Source: Dipylidium caninum (lineage: Eukaryota; Platyhelminthes; Cestoda; Cyclophyllidea; Dipylidiidae). From it: 64,000 nucleotides of DNA. Numbering within the stretch: position 1 is the first letter of the stretch; each line of letters starts with the position of its first letter. The notes under the pieces were generated by a model. The model searched no databases. It was given only the letters and a program-made list of their open reading frames with translations, and was not told the DNA's origin. The position numbers and the translations under genes are program-made. This document shows, in pieces, positions 1 through 10,846 of the stretch. The stretch spans positions 186,001 through 250,000 of the forward strand of contig QEYB01000981.1 in the NCBI GenBank assembly GCA_017562135.1, read 5' to 3'.

Positions 1-73
1 CGGGAAGGAAGACGACTAGCTGCACGCCACAGATGGCCAACAACCTCCCTGTTGCTTTATTTGATGGTCTAAG

Positions 74-2390
74 GTGCTCTCGTTGAAAGTCTCTACTCGC
101 CGCGAGTGGATACATGTCCTTACTGGAGTGCGTTTAACTCTGATGCAGATAAACTCAATCGATGCCGTTTGGGACTGGATTGAGACTGCTTTTTTGCCAA
201 ATTTGAGAGCCTCCAAGTGGTACAACGGAGCGCCGCCGCTGGGACAACGCGGATTCATTGGGGACCGCAAAAACCGCATCATGGGCTACGCAACGATGCG
301 CCAGGTCCGCGTCAAGGAAGGTAGGCTCCTGTTGCACTAGGCAGAATCCCGGCTCTGCTTGGCCACTTCTGTCTGGATGCATGCAAGAATTTGCTAAGCA
401 GCAACATTTCGATCTAACTGGAGCCAGTCCTCTTCCCAGGCGTCGGAATATGGGCAAGAAGGACAAATGGGACGTCGTAGAGAGAAGAGTTCTTCCCTCC
501 TGTAACTTCGTCTAATCGCATTTGTCTTTAGACTCATGCGTGGTGCACCGGGAGATGCGCGCCCTGTTTAACGAATGCTTCAGCCGGTATTATGTGTGGA
601 ATCAGGACGAGGGTACCTACCTACCGGGGTGGATACCAACCAAACTGGCGAAAAGCTCAACGCCCTTGGAATATCGCTACACTTCGGCCTCGGAACGCGA
701 CGGTTTCCTGATCAAGGGGGAGTTGGGTCTCTACTCGGGCGGCGGGTACGTTCACGAGTTGCGCGGCACTGCGAGTATCCTCAAGGAGAAGGTGAAGACC
801 CTGAGGGAGCAAGGCTGGATTGACCGTCGGACGCGCGCGGTCATCGTGGAGATGACCACCTTCAATCCTGGAAGCAATCTTTTCGGAATCATCATCATTA
901 AGTTTGAACTACCGGGCACCGGCGGGGTTATTCCCTCGTTCCGAATAGAACCGGCCAATTTGCTCTCCTTCACCATTAGCAGCGTGAAGGCTTTCGAGCT
1001 TGCTTGTCAGGTGTCTCCACTGTTCCACTTCATTAATAAGACATTATTTTTGGCATCCGTACCCTCATCCGTAGTCGTATGAGGGGAAGTCACTCATTAT
1101 TGGCTACGCTAATGCTACTTTAATCTAAAATGGCCACTTCATTACTCATTTGATCGCACCACTTATTAGTTCCTTCCCCCTCTGATTACCCAACCGATGT
1201 CTCGGATTTTTTTGCGACGCGATAACATGAATTCCAACAGTCCACACCACCTCCTTTGTGAACGGCTTCTAGTGTGTCCAAAGATCGGCGTGTTAACCAC
1301 TCAAGCTTGAGAACAGATGAACTGTTTTCGTCTCAAAAGCGTTTATTCAAATTTAATTATTTTCCAGGGTAGTACGCTCGAAATTGTTCACCAAGTTATT
1401 AATACTTATGTGCAAAAGTGTCCATTGAACTGTTCATCGTTTGTATCCACCAGAAGCGTACATTTGCGTCATTCTGTGGTACTCCTTTTGAAGATACTCT
1501 TCGTCTTCGCGCTACTCGGCATGCTGGTAAAGGAGGTACGCAATTTATGGCGGGAGCATCTTCACTACTTCCTCACCTTCCATGCGTGGGCTCAGATGTT
1601 CATACTCTGCAGCTCCTTCGGCGCCATCGCCATTTACGCCTACGTCACAATGGAAGTGAAGAAGTTAACTTTGGAATTCTACCGTTCCAACGGAAACGGC
1701 TATGCAAATTTCCAAATGGTAGCCAATTGGAACGAGATTCTTTCCTACCTCGTGGCCCTGATCACCTTCGTGGCCATTCTTCTCTTGATGCATATCCTCC
1801 GCTTCAACAAGAATATCGGCTTGTTGGGCTCCGTTCTGCGCTACGCGCACCGTGACATGAAATACTTTTTCGCGGTTTTTGCCATCATCTTCCTCTCCTT
1901 CGTGATCACCTTCTACCTACTCTTCTACGACACCATGACAGCTTACAGCACTATAATCTCGTCAATGGAGACAAGTTTCCAGATTGTATTGGGGAAGTTC
2001 GACGTGAAAGGGATGTACGAGAGGGAGCCCATCCTAGGACCCGTGGTGTTCGCGGCTTTCTCGCTATTCATAATTTTCATCATGCTAAGCATGTTCGTGG
2101 CAATTTTGACGGACAGTTTTGAAGTAGTACGCAGGGATCCTACACTTCAGTCTCACGACCACGAGATGGTCCAATACATGATAGTGAATCTTATACTGTG
2201 GTCCGGTTTGGACAGATTCAAGTGGTGCAAAAACACCCTGGATGCGTACGCCTTGACCGTAACTGAGCAACTGTACAAGGATGATGAGGAGAACGAATGT
2301 GAACGCATAATTGCGGAGTTAAACGAGGCAGCTGACCATTTTATTGGATGCGTCAGGCGCTCCGAGTTCGTTGGCATAAGGGATAATTAG
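74..2390 (+). CDS. Polycystin-family cation channel, 3' part of gene
   Basis: This is the C-terminal channel part of a polycystin (PKD1/PKD2 family) membrane protein; the 5' part of the gene lies before the window. Exons: 74-320, 532-1010 and 1494-2390, joined in phase (donors GTAGGC and GTGTCT), giving about 540 residues. Residues 1-240 are the extracellular polycystin domain, seen as GFIGDRKNRIMGYATMRQ, ALFNECFSRYYVW, YSGGGYVHELRGT, GWIDRRTRAVIVEMTTFNP and GTGGVIPSFRIEP. Exon 3 holds several hydrophobic helices and a pore-like segment (FQIVLGKFDVKGMY), then a final helix ending SMFVAILTDSFEVVRR. The family forms cation channels in cilia or plasma membrane. A short acidic/charged tail follows, ending at TAG 2388-2390. 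It could be a PKD1-like or a PKD2-like member; the missing N-terminus (REJ/PLAT or not) would decide. Family assignment is firm, subtype is not. Confidence 0.9.
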
Positions 2391-2542
2391 AAGCAAAATG
2401 GACGAAAAAAGGCTTTTTCTCAGATATCAATATTCTTGTTGTCTGTTTTGTGTTGTCATTAACGATAAATATGACTGATGAATTCAATTTAACGAACTGC
2501 TTTTGTAAAATCAATCTTCAATAGTGGCGACATTAAAGTGAG

Positions 2543-2548
2543 AATAAA
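2543..2548 (+). terminator. Candidate poly(A) signal of the polycystin gene
   Basis: An AATAAA hexamer lies about 153 bases after the polycystin stop codon, the first such hexamer downstream on this strand. Function is inferred from position only. Confidence 0.5.
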
Positions 2549-3540
2549 TCCGTATTTGTTGAAATTATGGAAACTCCTCATGAATGAAAGTAACCCCCAT
2601 AATGGCATACAAGGTTCTGAGGAATCTATTAATACAAAGTTGGTATTATTCATTGCTCACCTAACTTTCATAGAGCGGTGGATCCTGCAGTCCTCTTCAA
2701 AGTGACATATTATTGTCCCATAGAAGTAGTTGAAGGGCCCACTGTTGGATGCAACAAGTGAAACTCCTTTACATAGTGCTTTCTTAATAGAAAGTACGTA
2801 TGTGAATTAGCTCACAAAAATCCTGTTTCGTGCATTTTCATATAATATCCAATTTATTGGGCTATTACTCGTATCGAAACCCTGAAAAGGCATCATGTCC
2901 AGTGTTTGAGTAATATATTGACTTTTGCTATACTTATTTTTCGTTTCTTCAACCCCGGCCGGCTAATGTTTTGCGGTACGCGTTGTAGGTCCGACACGAA
3001 GCCATCGACTCTCGATCCCTTACAATATGCTTTAATATGAAGCGGTTTAGATTTAAATTCCCTTTAATGATAGGGTTATTCTGAGCAGGACATTAATATT
3101 ACGGGTAGCTCCAGATCGGTTGGACTGAACGATTGAGTTAAAGGTAAAAGGTATTACGATTATCCGAGAATACCGAGCTTAATAGCAGAACTATTGATTT
3201 TTTACCCGTAACATTAAATCCTCTGAGGTATATTTTGCCACATAGTGGATTTCCACTTAGATGCTATTAACGGAAGCATTGTAGTATACGAAGTATGTGA
3301 TCGCATAGTGATAAAGCAAATTATGAAGAGGCGTTAAAATTTTACGGCAAAAATAATATCTAGTGTAATTTTTCAAATTGGCAGCAAGCGAAATTGTGTT
3401 CATGTTATTGACTTCTCCACTTAGCGCAATTTGCATTATTAATGGCCCAAGTAACGAGGTAGCGCACTTAAAATTAATTAATTTTGGTATATTTGAGATT
3501 TGCTTTACCCTTGGAAGCTAGTGCTGAGCACTTGCAGCAC
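2549..3540. other. AT-rich intergenic spacer
   Basis: This stretch between the polycystin 3' end and the P0 promoter is AT-rich, has no long reading frame on either strand, and shows no recognisable RNA gene or repeat. Confidence 0.6.
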
Positions 3541-3570
3541 TATAAAATGAATACTTAGTACACACTTTTG
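3541..3570 (+). promoter_or_regulatory. RPLP0 core promoter: TATA box and likely TOP-like start
   Basis: TATAAAA at 3541-3547 is followed 24 bases later by ACTTTTG (3564-3570), a C followed by pyrimidines. That is the expected spacing and shape of a 5' terminal oligopyrimidine start, typical of translation-apparatus genes in animals. The P0 start codon is at 3642. The TATA box is seen; the start site is inferred. Confidence 0.55.
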
Positions 3571-3641
3571 TTTAAGTTTATGGCCTTGCTGGGCGTCCTC
3601 GTGCCCTCTCTGCGTTGATTCTCTCGCTTCCTCCAGCTACA

Positions 3642-4682
3642 ATGGTGCAGCAAACGCGACGTGAGCGTAAAGAACAATATTTCAAGAAGTTTTCAAAGAT
3701 CCTACACAACTATGACCGTTGCTTTGTCGTTTGCGCGGACAACGTGCGCTCGAAGCAAATGCAACAGATTCGCGGCGCCTTGCGTGGTTCAGCTGAAATT
3801 ATTTTCGGGAAAAATACACAAATGAAGAAAGTCATTAACAATCAGTTAATACGCGATTCGCGTTTGGAGAAGTTGCTTCCACTTTTAAAAGAAAATGTTG
3901 GTCTTGTCTTCACGGTCCGTGATCTCGCAGAGGTTCGCAAAGCTCTCGAAGGCAACCGACTTGAAGCACCAGCCAAAGCAGGCACAATTGCCCCTTGCGA
4001 TGTCACGGTTCCTGCCGTGAACACTGGACTCGGCCCTGAAAAACTAGCTTTTTCCAAGCCTTAAACATTCAGACAAAAATTGCCCGCGGAACCATTGAAA
4101 TCGTTAATGACGTTCATCTCATCAAGAAAGGTCAGAAGGTTGGACAAAGTGAAGCCGTTCTTTTGAAGATGTTAAATATCAATCCCTTTAATTACGGTCT
4201 ACAAATCCGTCACGTAGGTTGCATTATGTGTCATCGTCTCCCGTAGGTCTTCGATCAGGGATCAGTTTACGGACCTGATGTTCTCGATATTACGTCTGAG
4301 CAAATACTCGAAAAGTTTACTCGTGTTTGTGCAAACGTAACGGCTGTCAGCTTGGGGATCGGGTACCCTACGTTCGCTAGCATCACTCATATGATCACTA
4401 ATGGGTTTAAGGATCTCTTGGCTATATCAGTTGCGACTGACTACACTTTTAAGGAATCTGAACAAGTAATTTTGACTGTTTTTCTTGAGACCACAATTTT
4501 GATAGATAAAAGAGTATTTAGCTGACCCAAGCAAATTTGCCAGTGCTGTTGGTGCTGCCCCAGTTCCGGAAGCTGCCCCTGTTAGTGGCGCCAAGGATTC
4601 GGCTCCCGTCGAGACCAAAGCACCCGAACCGGAGGACGAATCGGAGTCCGAAGAAGACATGGGTCTTAGTCTCTTTGATTAA
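3642..4682 (+). CDS. RPLP0: 60S acidic ribosomal protein P0 (frame broken by one base)
   Basis: P0 anchors the P1/P2 stalk dimers on the large ribosomal subunit and, with uL11, forms the GTPase-associated centre. Exons: 3642-4213, 4247-4465 and 4506-4682, separated by introns of only 33 and 40 bases. The N-terminus [17 protein letters not shown], the [13 protein letters not shown] segment, [31 protein letters not shown] and the C-terminal peptide [12 protein letters not shown] are all present; the last is the P-protein tail that recruits elongation factors. Corrected length is about 322 residues, close to the animal norm of about 317. Within exon 1 the frame is lost at the A-run 4039-4043 (five A where six restore the conserved SFFQAL continuation), so the literal frame ends at 4064. 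Everything after that point is conserved, so I treat this as an assembly error or rare allele, not a decayed gene. ATG 3642 is chosen because it starts the conserved N-terminus. Confidence 0.95.
4214..4246 (+). other. 33-base mini-intron in RPLP0
   Basis: GTAGGT at the 5' end and CCGTAG at the 3' end bracket 33 bases. Removing them joins IRH to [10 protein letters not shown], as in other P0 proteins. The length is a multiple of three but the intron carries an in-frame TAG, so retention would truncate P0. Confidence 0.85.
4466..4505 (+). other. 40-base mini-intron in RPLP0
   Basis: GTAATT to GATAG, 40 bases. Removal joins TFKESEQ to [11 protein letters not shown], the expected junction before the flexible alanine-rich hinge of P0. 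Confidence 0.85.
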
Positions 4683-4687
4683 ATAAA
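4682..4687 (+). terminator. Poly(A) signal overlapping the RPLP0 stop codon
   Basis: The stop codon TAA (4680-4682) runs straight into AATAAA (4682-4687), so the signal shares a base with the stop. This implies a 3' UTR of only a few tens of bases. Confidence 0.6.
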
Positions 4688-4689
4688 CT

Positions 4690-6399
4690 TTTAAGTGATG
4701 TGGCAAGCGTCTAGTGTCGACTTCGCTGCAATCATGCGTTTGAAAGGGCATCTTGTGTGTTGTGCTTGTGAATGTGATGATTGTCCCGCGGGTACTGTTT
4801 TTAAGTCTCGTCCACCCGTGTATGGGGGTGGCTCTATCGCCTCGGCGAGTGCTTGTTGGGTGTAGGTGGGATGTACCTGCTTCCCAGCCGGTTTTCTGTA
4901 AAAATGTGTTTACGATAAACCGTTGAGGGAATGCAGAATTGAAAACCGGACAAGGATGCCAAACTAGGTCCTAGTCATGGGAACTTGGACTCACGGTAAG
5001 AGTACTACGTAACTGCCTACATAAGAAATCTTTAATTGTTGGGCACGACGGTCTGTGCATAACTTAGCCCGATCGGATGTCGACTTCGCAGCGGAAGTAC
5101 ATTAGCTCCCGTCGATGGTACCGAGAAGCTTCCATACACATTGCTTTATTCACGGCGAGAAGCTTAGTGAAGAAAAATCCACTTGAAGATACGAGTTCGG
5201 GGAGTTTACGAGGAGAGATGCCGAACCCATATGAGCCTCTTATGAAAGGCTCGAGTGACCATGTTCTGGTAGTTCTTCACTGTCAGGGACTTGGGTTATA
5301 CGTGGCCGTGGCTTTTTCACTGGGACGCTAGTAGTCCAACGAAGAATTCGATTTTCTTTTCTAGGAAGATTTTGGCTGCAGCCAAAAGAGGGGTAGAGCC
5401 ACGTGCTATTTTCTAGTCGTAGTGGTACATAAAGCAATCAGGAAACAAATTCACCAATAATTTTGGTTCAACCAACTTGATAAGGTTGGAGAGCTCTCAC
5501 TTGTTAGTGTCACCTGTGCGTCGTTCATGATGATTCCTAGAGTTGAAACAATTTCCATCCGTGGCCCAAGATATGCATTAATGTCCACCTAAGTCTATAA
5601 AAAAATCTCGAATGAGACATCTTATCAATCGTCTAAGTGAAGCTGTTTTATAAGTAGACTAATCTCTAAAAGCCTTTGGCGCATATATTTGCTGCAGTAG
5701 GGAGGAATATTCTATCTAATGATTATTTTCCAGCCGTATTCAGTTCATATCTGGCAAGTGCGAGAATACTTATCTGGTAATATCGGTATCACCCTCTTCG
5801 GGTTGATAAGTTTTACCAGTTGAGCGAGACCGGACCACCATGGTTGGCCATATTTCTCAAAACATTGTACAGCTGGGCTTAGATTCTCATCACTCCTAGA
5901 TGGAATTTTAAAATTGCCATCGTCTAAGTTAAGCATCGTCCATATTCTTAGCTCAATTACAACCCACTTATCGCAATAACGCCTAGCTTATCTTCGTTTA
6001 TGGTTCGATTGCAAACAAATTCCTACCAAACGCCTTTGAATAATTTTGTTTATATCACTGCCTGTCCTCATACTTTGTTGAGGGAGGTCATACAAGTCGT
6101 CCGGTGAGCACGTTGGTGTTTGACCTTTTTTGTATTTAAAAGTATCTCTATCTACTGCAGGGATTTTGATTTTGTTCCCAAATTAATAGACAGACGTGGT
6201 TGGCCCTTCACTTGTTTTCTGTCTCCACACAGAGCCGGATTTTCATTTGTTTCCCTGTCTGTTGTTTTCAAACCTATTTTTGTGTCATTGCGTTTATTTA
6301 TGTCTTATTTCACTCATACCAGGTACCTGGAAGCCATTAGTTTCATAGTTAACACTCTTGTCAACTTCTATTTAAAATCATTTATTCTTAATATTCCAG
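4690..6399. other. Intergenic spacer, RPLP0 to MTAP
   Basis: No supported gene. The reading frames here (up to 100 codons, for example 6120-6422) resemble no family, and the longest is hydrophobic AT-rich translation typical of non-coding DNA. No repeats or RNA genes were recognised. Confidence 0.55.
6398..6399 (+). promoter_or_regulatory. Splice acceptor just upstream of the MTAP start (candidate trans-splice site)
   Basis: A T/C-rich stretch ending in ATATTCCAG (AG at 6398-6399) stands seven bases before the MTAP ATG at 6407. It could be the 3' end of a 5' UTR intron or a spliced-leader acceptor; flatworms use spliced-leader trans-splicing on a subset of genes. Confidence 0.4.
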
Positions 6400-6406
6400 G
6401 TAACTT

Positions 6407-8260
6407 ATGGCCCCACAAATAAAGGCAAGTTGTTGTTACGGCAGATTTGTTAGCCCTATTTTAGGGCAGCCCAAGGATTATCAACCTGTATATCCCATTA
6501 GGTTGGAATTATTGGTGGTTCGGGATTAGACGACCCGAAAATTTTTGAAAACCAACGTGAATTGCGTGTTTCGACTCCATTTGGTGATCCATCTGACGCT
6601 CTACTCGAGGGCACTATTGGTGGAGTCCCTTGCCTTCTTCTCCCAAGGTATAGGTTTTATTCGCCTCCCCAGTACCTTTTAAACCAGCCTACTCGTATTT
6701 ACGAACGCGCTTTAATTACCGCCTATTCGATTTCTGGCTTCCCCTCATTAATGTGTAAGTACGTTCAATCCTCTATAGGCATGGTCGCAAACACAATATA
6801 ATGCCCGGGAATGTGAATTTTCGCGCCAATATATGGGCTCTCAAGGAGGCGGGTTGTACTCATGTTCTAGCTTCCAATGCTTGTGGCAGTCTTCAGATGT
6901 ATACTCGTCCTGGTGACATCGTCGTTCTCGACGACTTTTTTGATCGTACTCGTAATCGCAAGCAAACATTCTACGACGGAGAACCTGGCCATCCTGTCGG
7001 AGTTGTTCATCTTCCCTCGGCTAGCATTTATTGTCAAAAAACTCGCGAGGTAAGCCTTTTTTGTGTTATGATTTTTACCTGTTCATGAGATGGTTACAGG
7101 TGACAGAATCCAGTCAATGATCTGACATTGAATGTCAGCTAAAACGAAAACCATTGATCATATAGGTGCTTATTACTGCGGCGAAGAAATTTATGCCGAA
7201 CGTCTACACTCCGTGCCAAGAACGGCCAGAAAATGACGTCCCGCGTTTGCACCTAAGCGGAAGTTGCGTGACTATCGAAGGACCCCGTTTCTCGAGTCGT
7301 TGTGAATCGAAGCTTTTCCATAGTTGGGGCATTGATCTTATCAACATGACTAATTTTCCTGAGGTTGTTCTTGCCAAGGAGGCTGGCCTCTGTTATGCCA
7401 CGTTGGCCATTGTGACCGATTACTGTGCCTGGCATGACTGTCGTGTGCCGGTAAGTTTTTTTTTCATTTCCCATGCCATTTAGTGGCGTTCGTTCGTTCA
7501 ATTTCCTTATGTGATCTTCACTTCATAGCGAAGATAGCAGTGTTCTTTGAATATCATTTTTGAGTATCCATCTTGATGACAAAATATAACTGCTTTATAT
7601 TTCCGAAAAGCGTATTGAGTGTTGTGGATTGGCCGCCTTAAATGTCATTTGTTGAGATGAAGGTTGCGAATAACAAACGAATTTAAAATATGGCAATGAT
7701 GTGAATGGATATTTCGGTGTTCCATTCTCCTTTAATTGAGCCCCGTGTGGAGTTGTTCCTTAACAATGATTTTTTAGTATTTAATTGGTTCTTGGTTCTG
7801 TGTTTGAACATTATATTTCTATTCACATTAATTTATGGTCTTTTATCATATCTCTTTGTAGGACCAATAAATGGTAATTGTTCAAGATTTTGAATATGGG
7901 TTCAGATTTCGCTTTCTTATTGGTATTGCAAAGTTGTGTTTAACTTCGTATTGAGGCCTCACCTCGATGTTTATGCCCTTTTTAGGTGAGCGTAGAAATG
8001 GTAGTAGAGAATTTCAAGAAGACCTCTGAAACGGTCAAGAGTATCCTTGTTGAAGCTATTCAACTTCTTAACAAAGAGGATTGGACCAATGTGATTGCTG
8101 CGAATAAGGTACTTCCACGTTTTCAGTCTTGAAATCTAATCTGTTATTACCTTAAGATGTCATTTAGGTTAGGATATCGTTTTTCTTTTTCTCATGGACT
8201 ATTTTATGTCTCCATACATTTCAGGAACTCATTGAAAGGTCTCGTCAGGACATTCATTAG
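6407..8260 (+). CDS. MTAP: S-methyl-5'-thioadenosine phosphorylase
   Basis: This enzyme phosphorolyses methylthioadenosine, the by-product of polyamine synthesis, to adenine and methylthioribose-1-phosphate in the cytosol, feeding purine and methionine salvage. Exons: 6407-6424, 6502-6647, 6779-7049, 7166-7450, 7986-8108, 8225-8260; about 292 residues against 283 in human. Seen in order: [11 protein letters not shown] (phosphate-binding start), [41 protein letters not shown], the phosphate loop region [53 protein letters not shown] and TDYCAW. The first exon encodes only MAPQIK and ends in a GC donor (AAG|GCAAGT). About 18 extra residues sit before the [11 protein letters not shown] segment. 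The usual TDYDCW motif reads TDYCAW. The family is a PNP/MTAP-type trimeric phosphorylase; PNP is excluded by the MTAP-type motifs. Confidence 0.95.
6425..6501 (+). other. GC-AG intron in MTAP
   Basis: The 77-base first intron begins GCAAGT after AAG, an otherwise perfect donor with C for T at position two, and ends CCATTAG. Splicing gives [14 protein letters not shown], matching the family start. GC-AG introns form a minor class in animals. Confidence 0.75.
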
Positions 8261-10540
8261 TTGCGACTCGCGTTGGCAACCTCGCGTTCGACGACGGTGA
8301 GAGCTAGTTCAATGATAATAAGCATCATAATCATAATAATAAGAACTAGCATCTTTCAGTATGGATTTTGTTTTTCTGGATTTTGGTCCCTCCACTTTTG
8401 GTGATTGGTTCACAGGTAGGAGGTACTTTGCCTCCATTTTGTGCCGATATCGTCTGCTGAACTAACCAAAACCGTTTCGTAATGCAGCATACAGCATAAA
8501 CTGGAGTTGTTTCAACCATCGTGGCAGTAATTAAAGCTCCAGAGTATAGGGTTTCCTAAGTACTCGACGGTGCTCCTCGGATATGGGGGGGGATAAGGTA
8601 GCTTCATATTTCCGGAGTCCTTTCTGTATATGCTTGTTAACTGCACTAACGACCGTTCGTCGGCAGGGCCCTTATTTGGTCATCCGAAGGTGGGGGCGTC
8701 CTGTGATTTGTGTGTGGCTGCAACTTGACGGCTTGGTCACCGAAATAAACCTCGTTGCGGCCATTTTGAGGTGTTCGGTCATGTCTTCTGAGGCGAAATT
8801 ACTTCGTTCTCTCTCCGAAAATTCCGTCAGTCGCTCCGAGTGAAGGGCGGAGTAGGTGCGTTTTGAAAGGTGTTTCGGAGGATGTTACTGTACGCTTCCC
8901 ATGAGAGCTACACGAATTACTGGGACCAGCTGAGAAGGTCTTAGGGTGAGTGTGAAGACCTCTCGCATGACAGGCACTTCGCAATTCACTGCTGTCAAGT
9001 GGAGCCATTAGTTGCGCGGTACAAGCGTAATATTTGGCGAGGCTAAGAAGATTTTCAGTGTGTGTGCGGTGAAATCATTCTTTTCTGTCATTCATTGCGC
9101 GTAACCGTCAATGTTTACAATGATGCGTACATTGGCAGAGGAGGTTACTTCTTCACGGGTGGAAGAACTCCGATTCCATTCCTAGTAGCCAGGTAGTCAT
9201 CTCAAGCAGGGCCATATCATTGAACTGCGATGAAGTCTCGTTGCATTCGAGGGCATTAGATGAGACTGTCATGGAGAAATGCGGCTTTTGTGTGTATCGG
9301 CTGGCCCAATTCGAGTACCGTGTCGTCGAGCAACTGCCAGGCGTGGTTCGTCAGTCACTCCTCCCACCCTCACAACTGTGAAGTGACACAGGTCATAATA
9401 GTAGAGCTCTTAGTACTCAGACTCATGCAAACAACTCCGTGTTGGAAAAAGCTGCACATTTGCCAGATTTTGTGGAGTGGCAAAAAGACACCATCGGACG
9501 CCTTGACGCGGACCTCAATAGGCATGATTGGGTTGGAGTCGTCCGAAAAGACAGGAAGTTTTGGACAACTTTTGACTGGCAAAATTCACATTGGGGAACG
9601 GGAGACACCACCGCTGCAAATCGTAGTGCTTAGAAAGCATCAATTGTTACATTCCATTGTAAGCGTTAACCGCGTAGAGCTAGAAGCATTCAGTCGCCTT
9701 TCATGTGTGACCTGCCAGCGTAATGAACTCGGAAAGCGACGTGATCGTGAAGCAACGTTCAAGTTAAGTGCGCACACAACACGGATGTTGTCAAGTTGGA
9801 TGGATGCAGGTCACAGGAAGTCAATGGCATAACCGAGACTTGAGACACGACCGCCATGTTGTCATGAGCATGCGCCTTGCGAGTGAAGCTGGGAAAGGTT
9901 ATTTTCGACACTTCATGTTTCCTGAATGGCAGAAAGAAGGCTAACATGACCGCGTGAATCGTTCCGAGAGCCATTAGTTGCCATCTCTTGAGTTCTTGCC
10001 GCTGCTATGACACACATGGGGCGGTATTTAACACAATTTGTGGAATTCGACTGGTGGGTGGTCTGGCTTTCTGAAGTTGTGACCTAGAACTTGGGTTTTA
10101 GTAACCTTCAATTAAAACGCTGACCGTTACTTGGCCCGTTTTACTTGGTCCATTCATTGGGAGTTGGCTGACGGCCATGACTGTCGATCACAACAATTTG
10201 TCGCGTCAACGTTGTCTACTCATATTTTTAAGTAGCACGAATAACCCGGTGAGTGAGCGTGAGAATCGCATTAGAGACTCTATTGACCTCTACTGCCTAA
10301 AATGGGTCTGAAAGTTGATTTTCGTCAGGGCTTTGGCCAATTACCTTTCCACTCCACAGAAGTCTTAGTGCTGCCTTATCCGAAGTTTTCTCGCAATTAT
10401 GCGATGCCTGCGAATATTCGGTGCAGTGCTGCAAGAACGCAGTAAGTGGTCATTAGGGACCTCGTCCCATTATGGCTGCAATTATGCTAGACGTAGGTGA
10501 AAGAATAGTTGTGCTTGATGATTGAAGGACGTCCATAAGC
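8261..10540. other. Non-coding region with scattered short repeats
   Basis: No supported gene. A 190-codon frame at 9260-9832 has no recognisable motifs and overlaps other open frames. CATTAGTTGC occurs at 8255-8264 (across the MTAP stop), 9006-9015 and 9972-9981; the last two share the longer GAGCCATTAGTTGC. It may hold the remains of an old element, but nothing identifies one. Confidence 0.4.
8744..8749 (+). terminator. Possible poly(A) signal for MTAP
   Basis: The first exact AATAAA found downstream of the MTAP stop lies 484 bases away. A variant signal nearer the stop is equally possible. Confidence 0.25.
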
Positions 10541-10826
10541 TGGTCGAAACGCCTTCATTTGCCCGTCCAGCGTTCGCGTGTGTCTGCGTACTCGTGAGTG
10601 TGTGTGTGTGGGCGCGCGCGAGCAAAGATGCAGGGGGCTAAAAATAGGTGGGAGCGAGGACTACTCCGCGTTGGTTGGTCTATTTTTAAACCTCACCTCC
10701 GCCCCCGCACAGTTTCTCTGCAAATTTCCGCTCTCACGGCCAGCCAGGCGGTGTGCAAGAGCAAATGCCAGCCTCCTGCTCCAAACAACATCAGGTGACG
10801 CAAGTTAAAGGAAAATCATCTCGGTT

Positions 10827-10846
10827 CCTCTCTCTCTCTCTCTCCC
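10827..10846 (+). repeat. (CT)n microsatellite
   Basis: An almost pure CT dinucleotide run of about 19 bases followed by CT-rich sequence. Confidence 0.9.

Noticed and set aside
9260..9832. 190-codon open frame on the plus strand
   Set aside because: No family motif, ordinary composition for random frames, and comparable overlapping frames in other phases; no splice-bounded partner exons.
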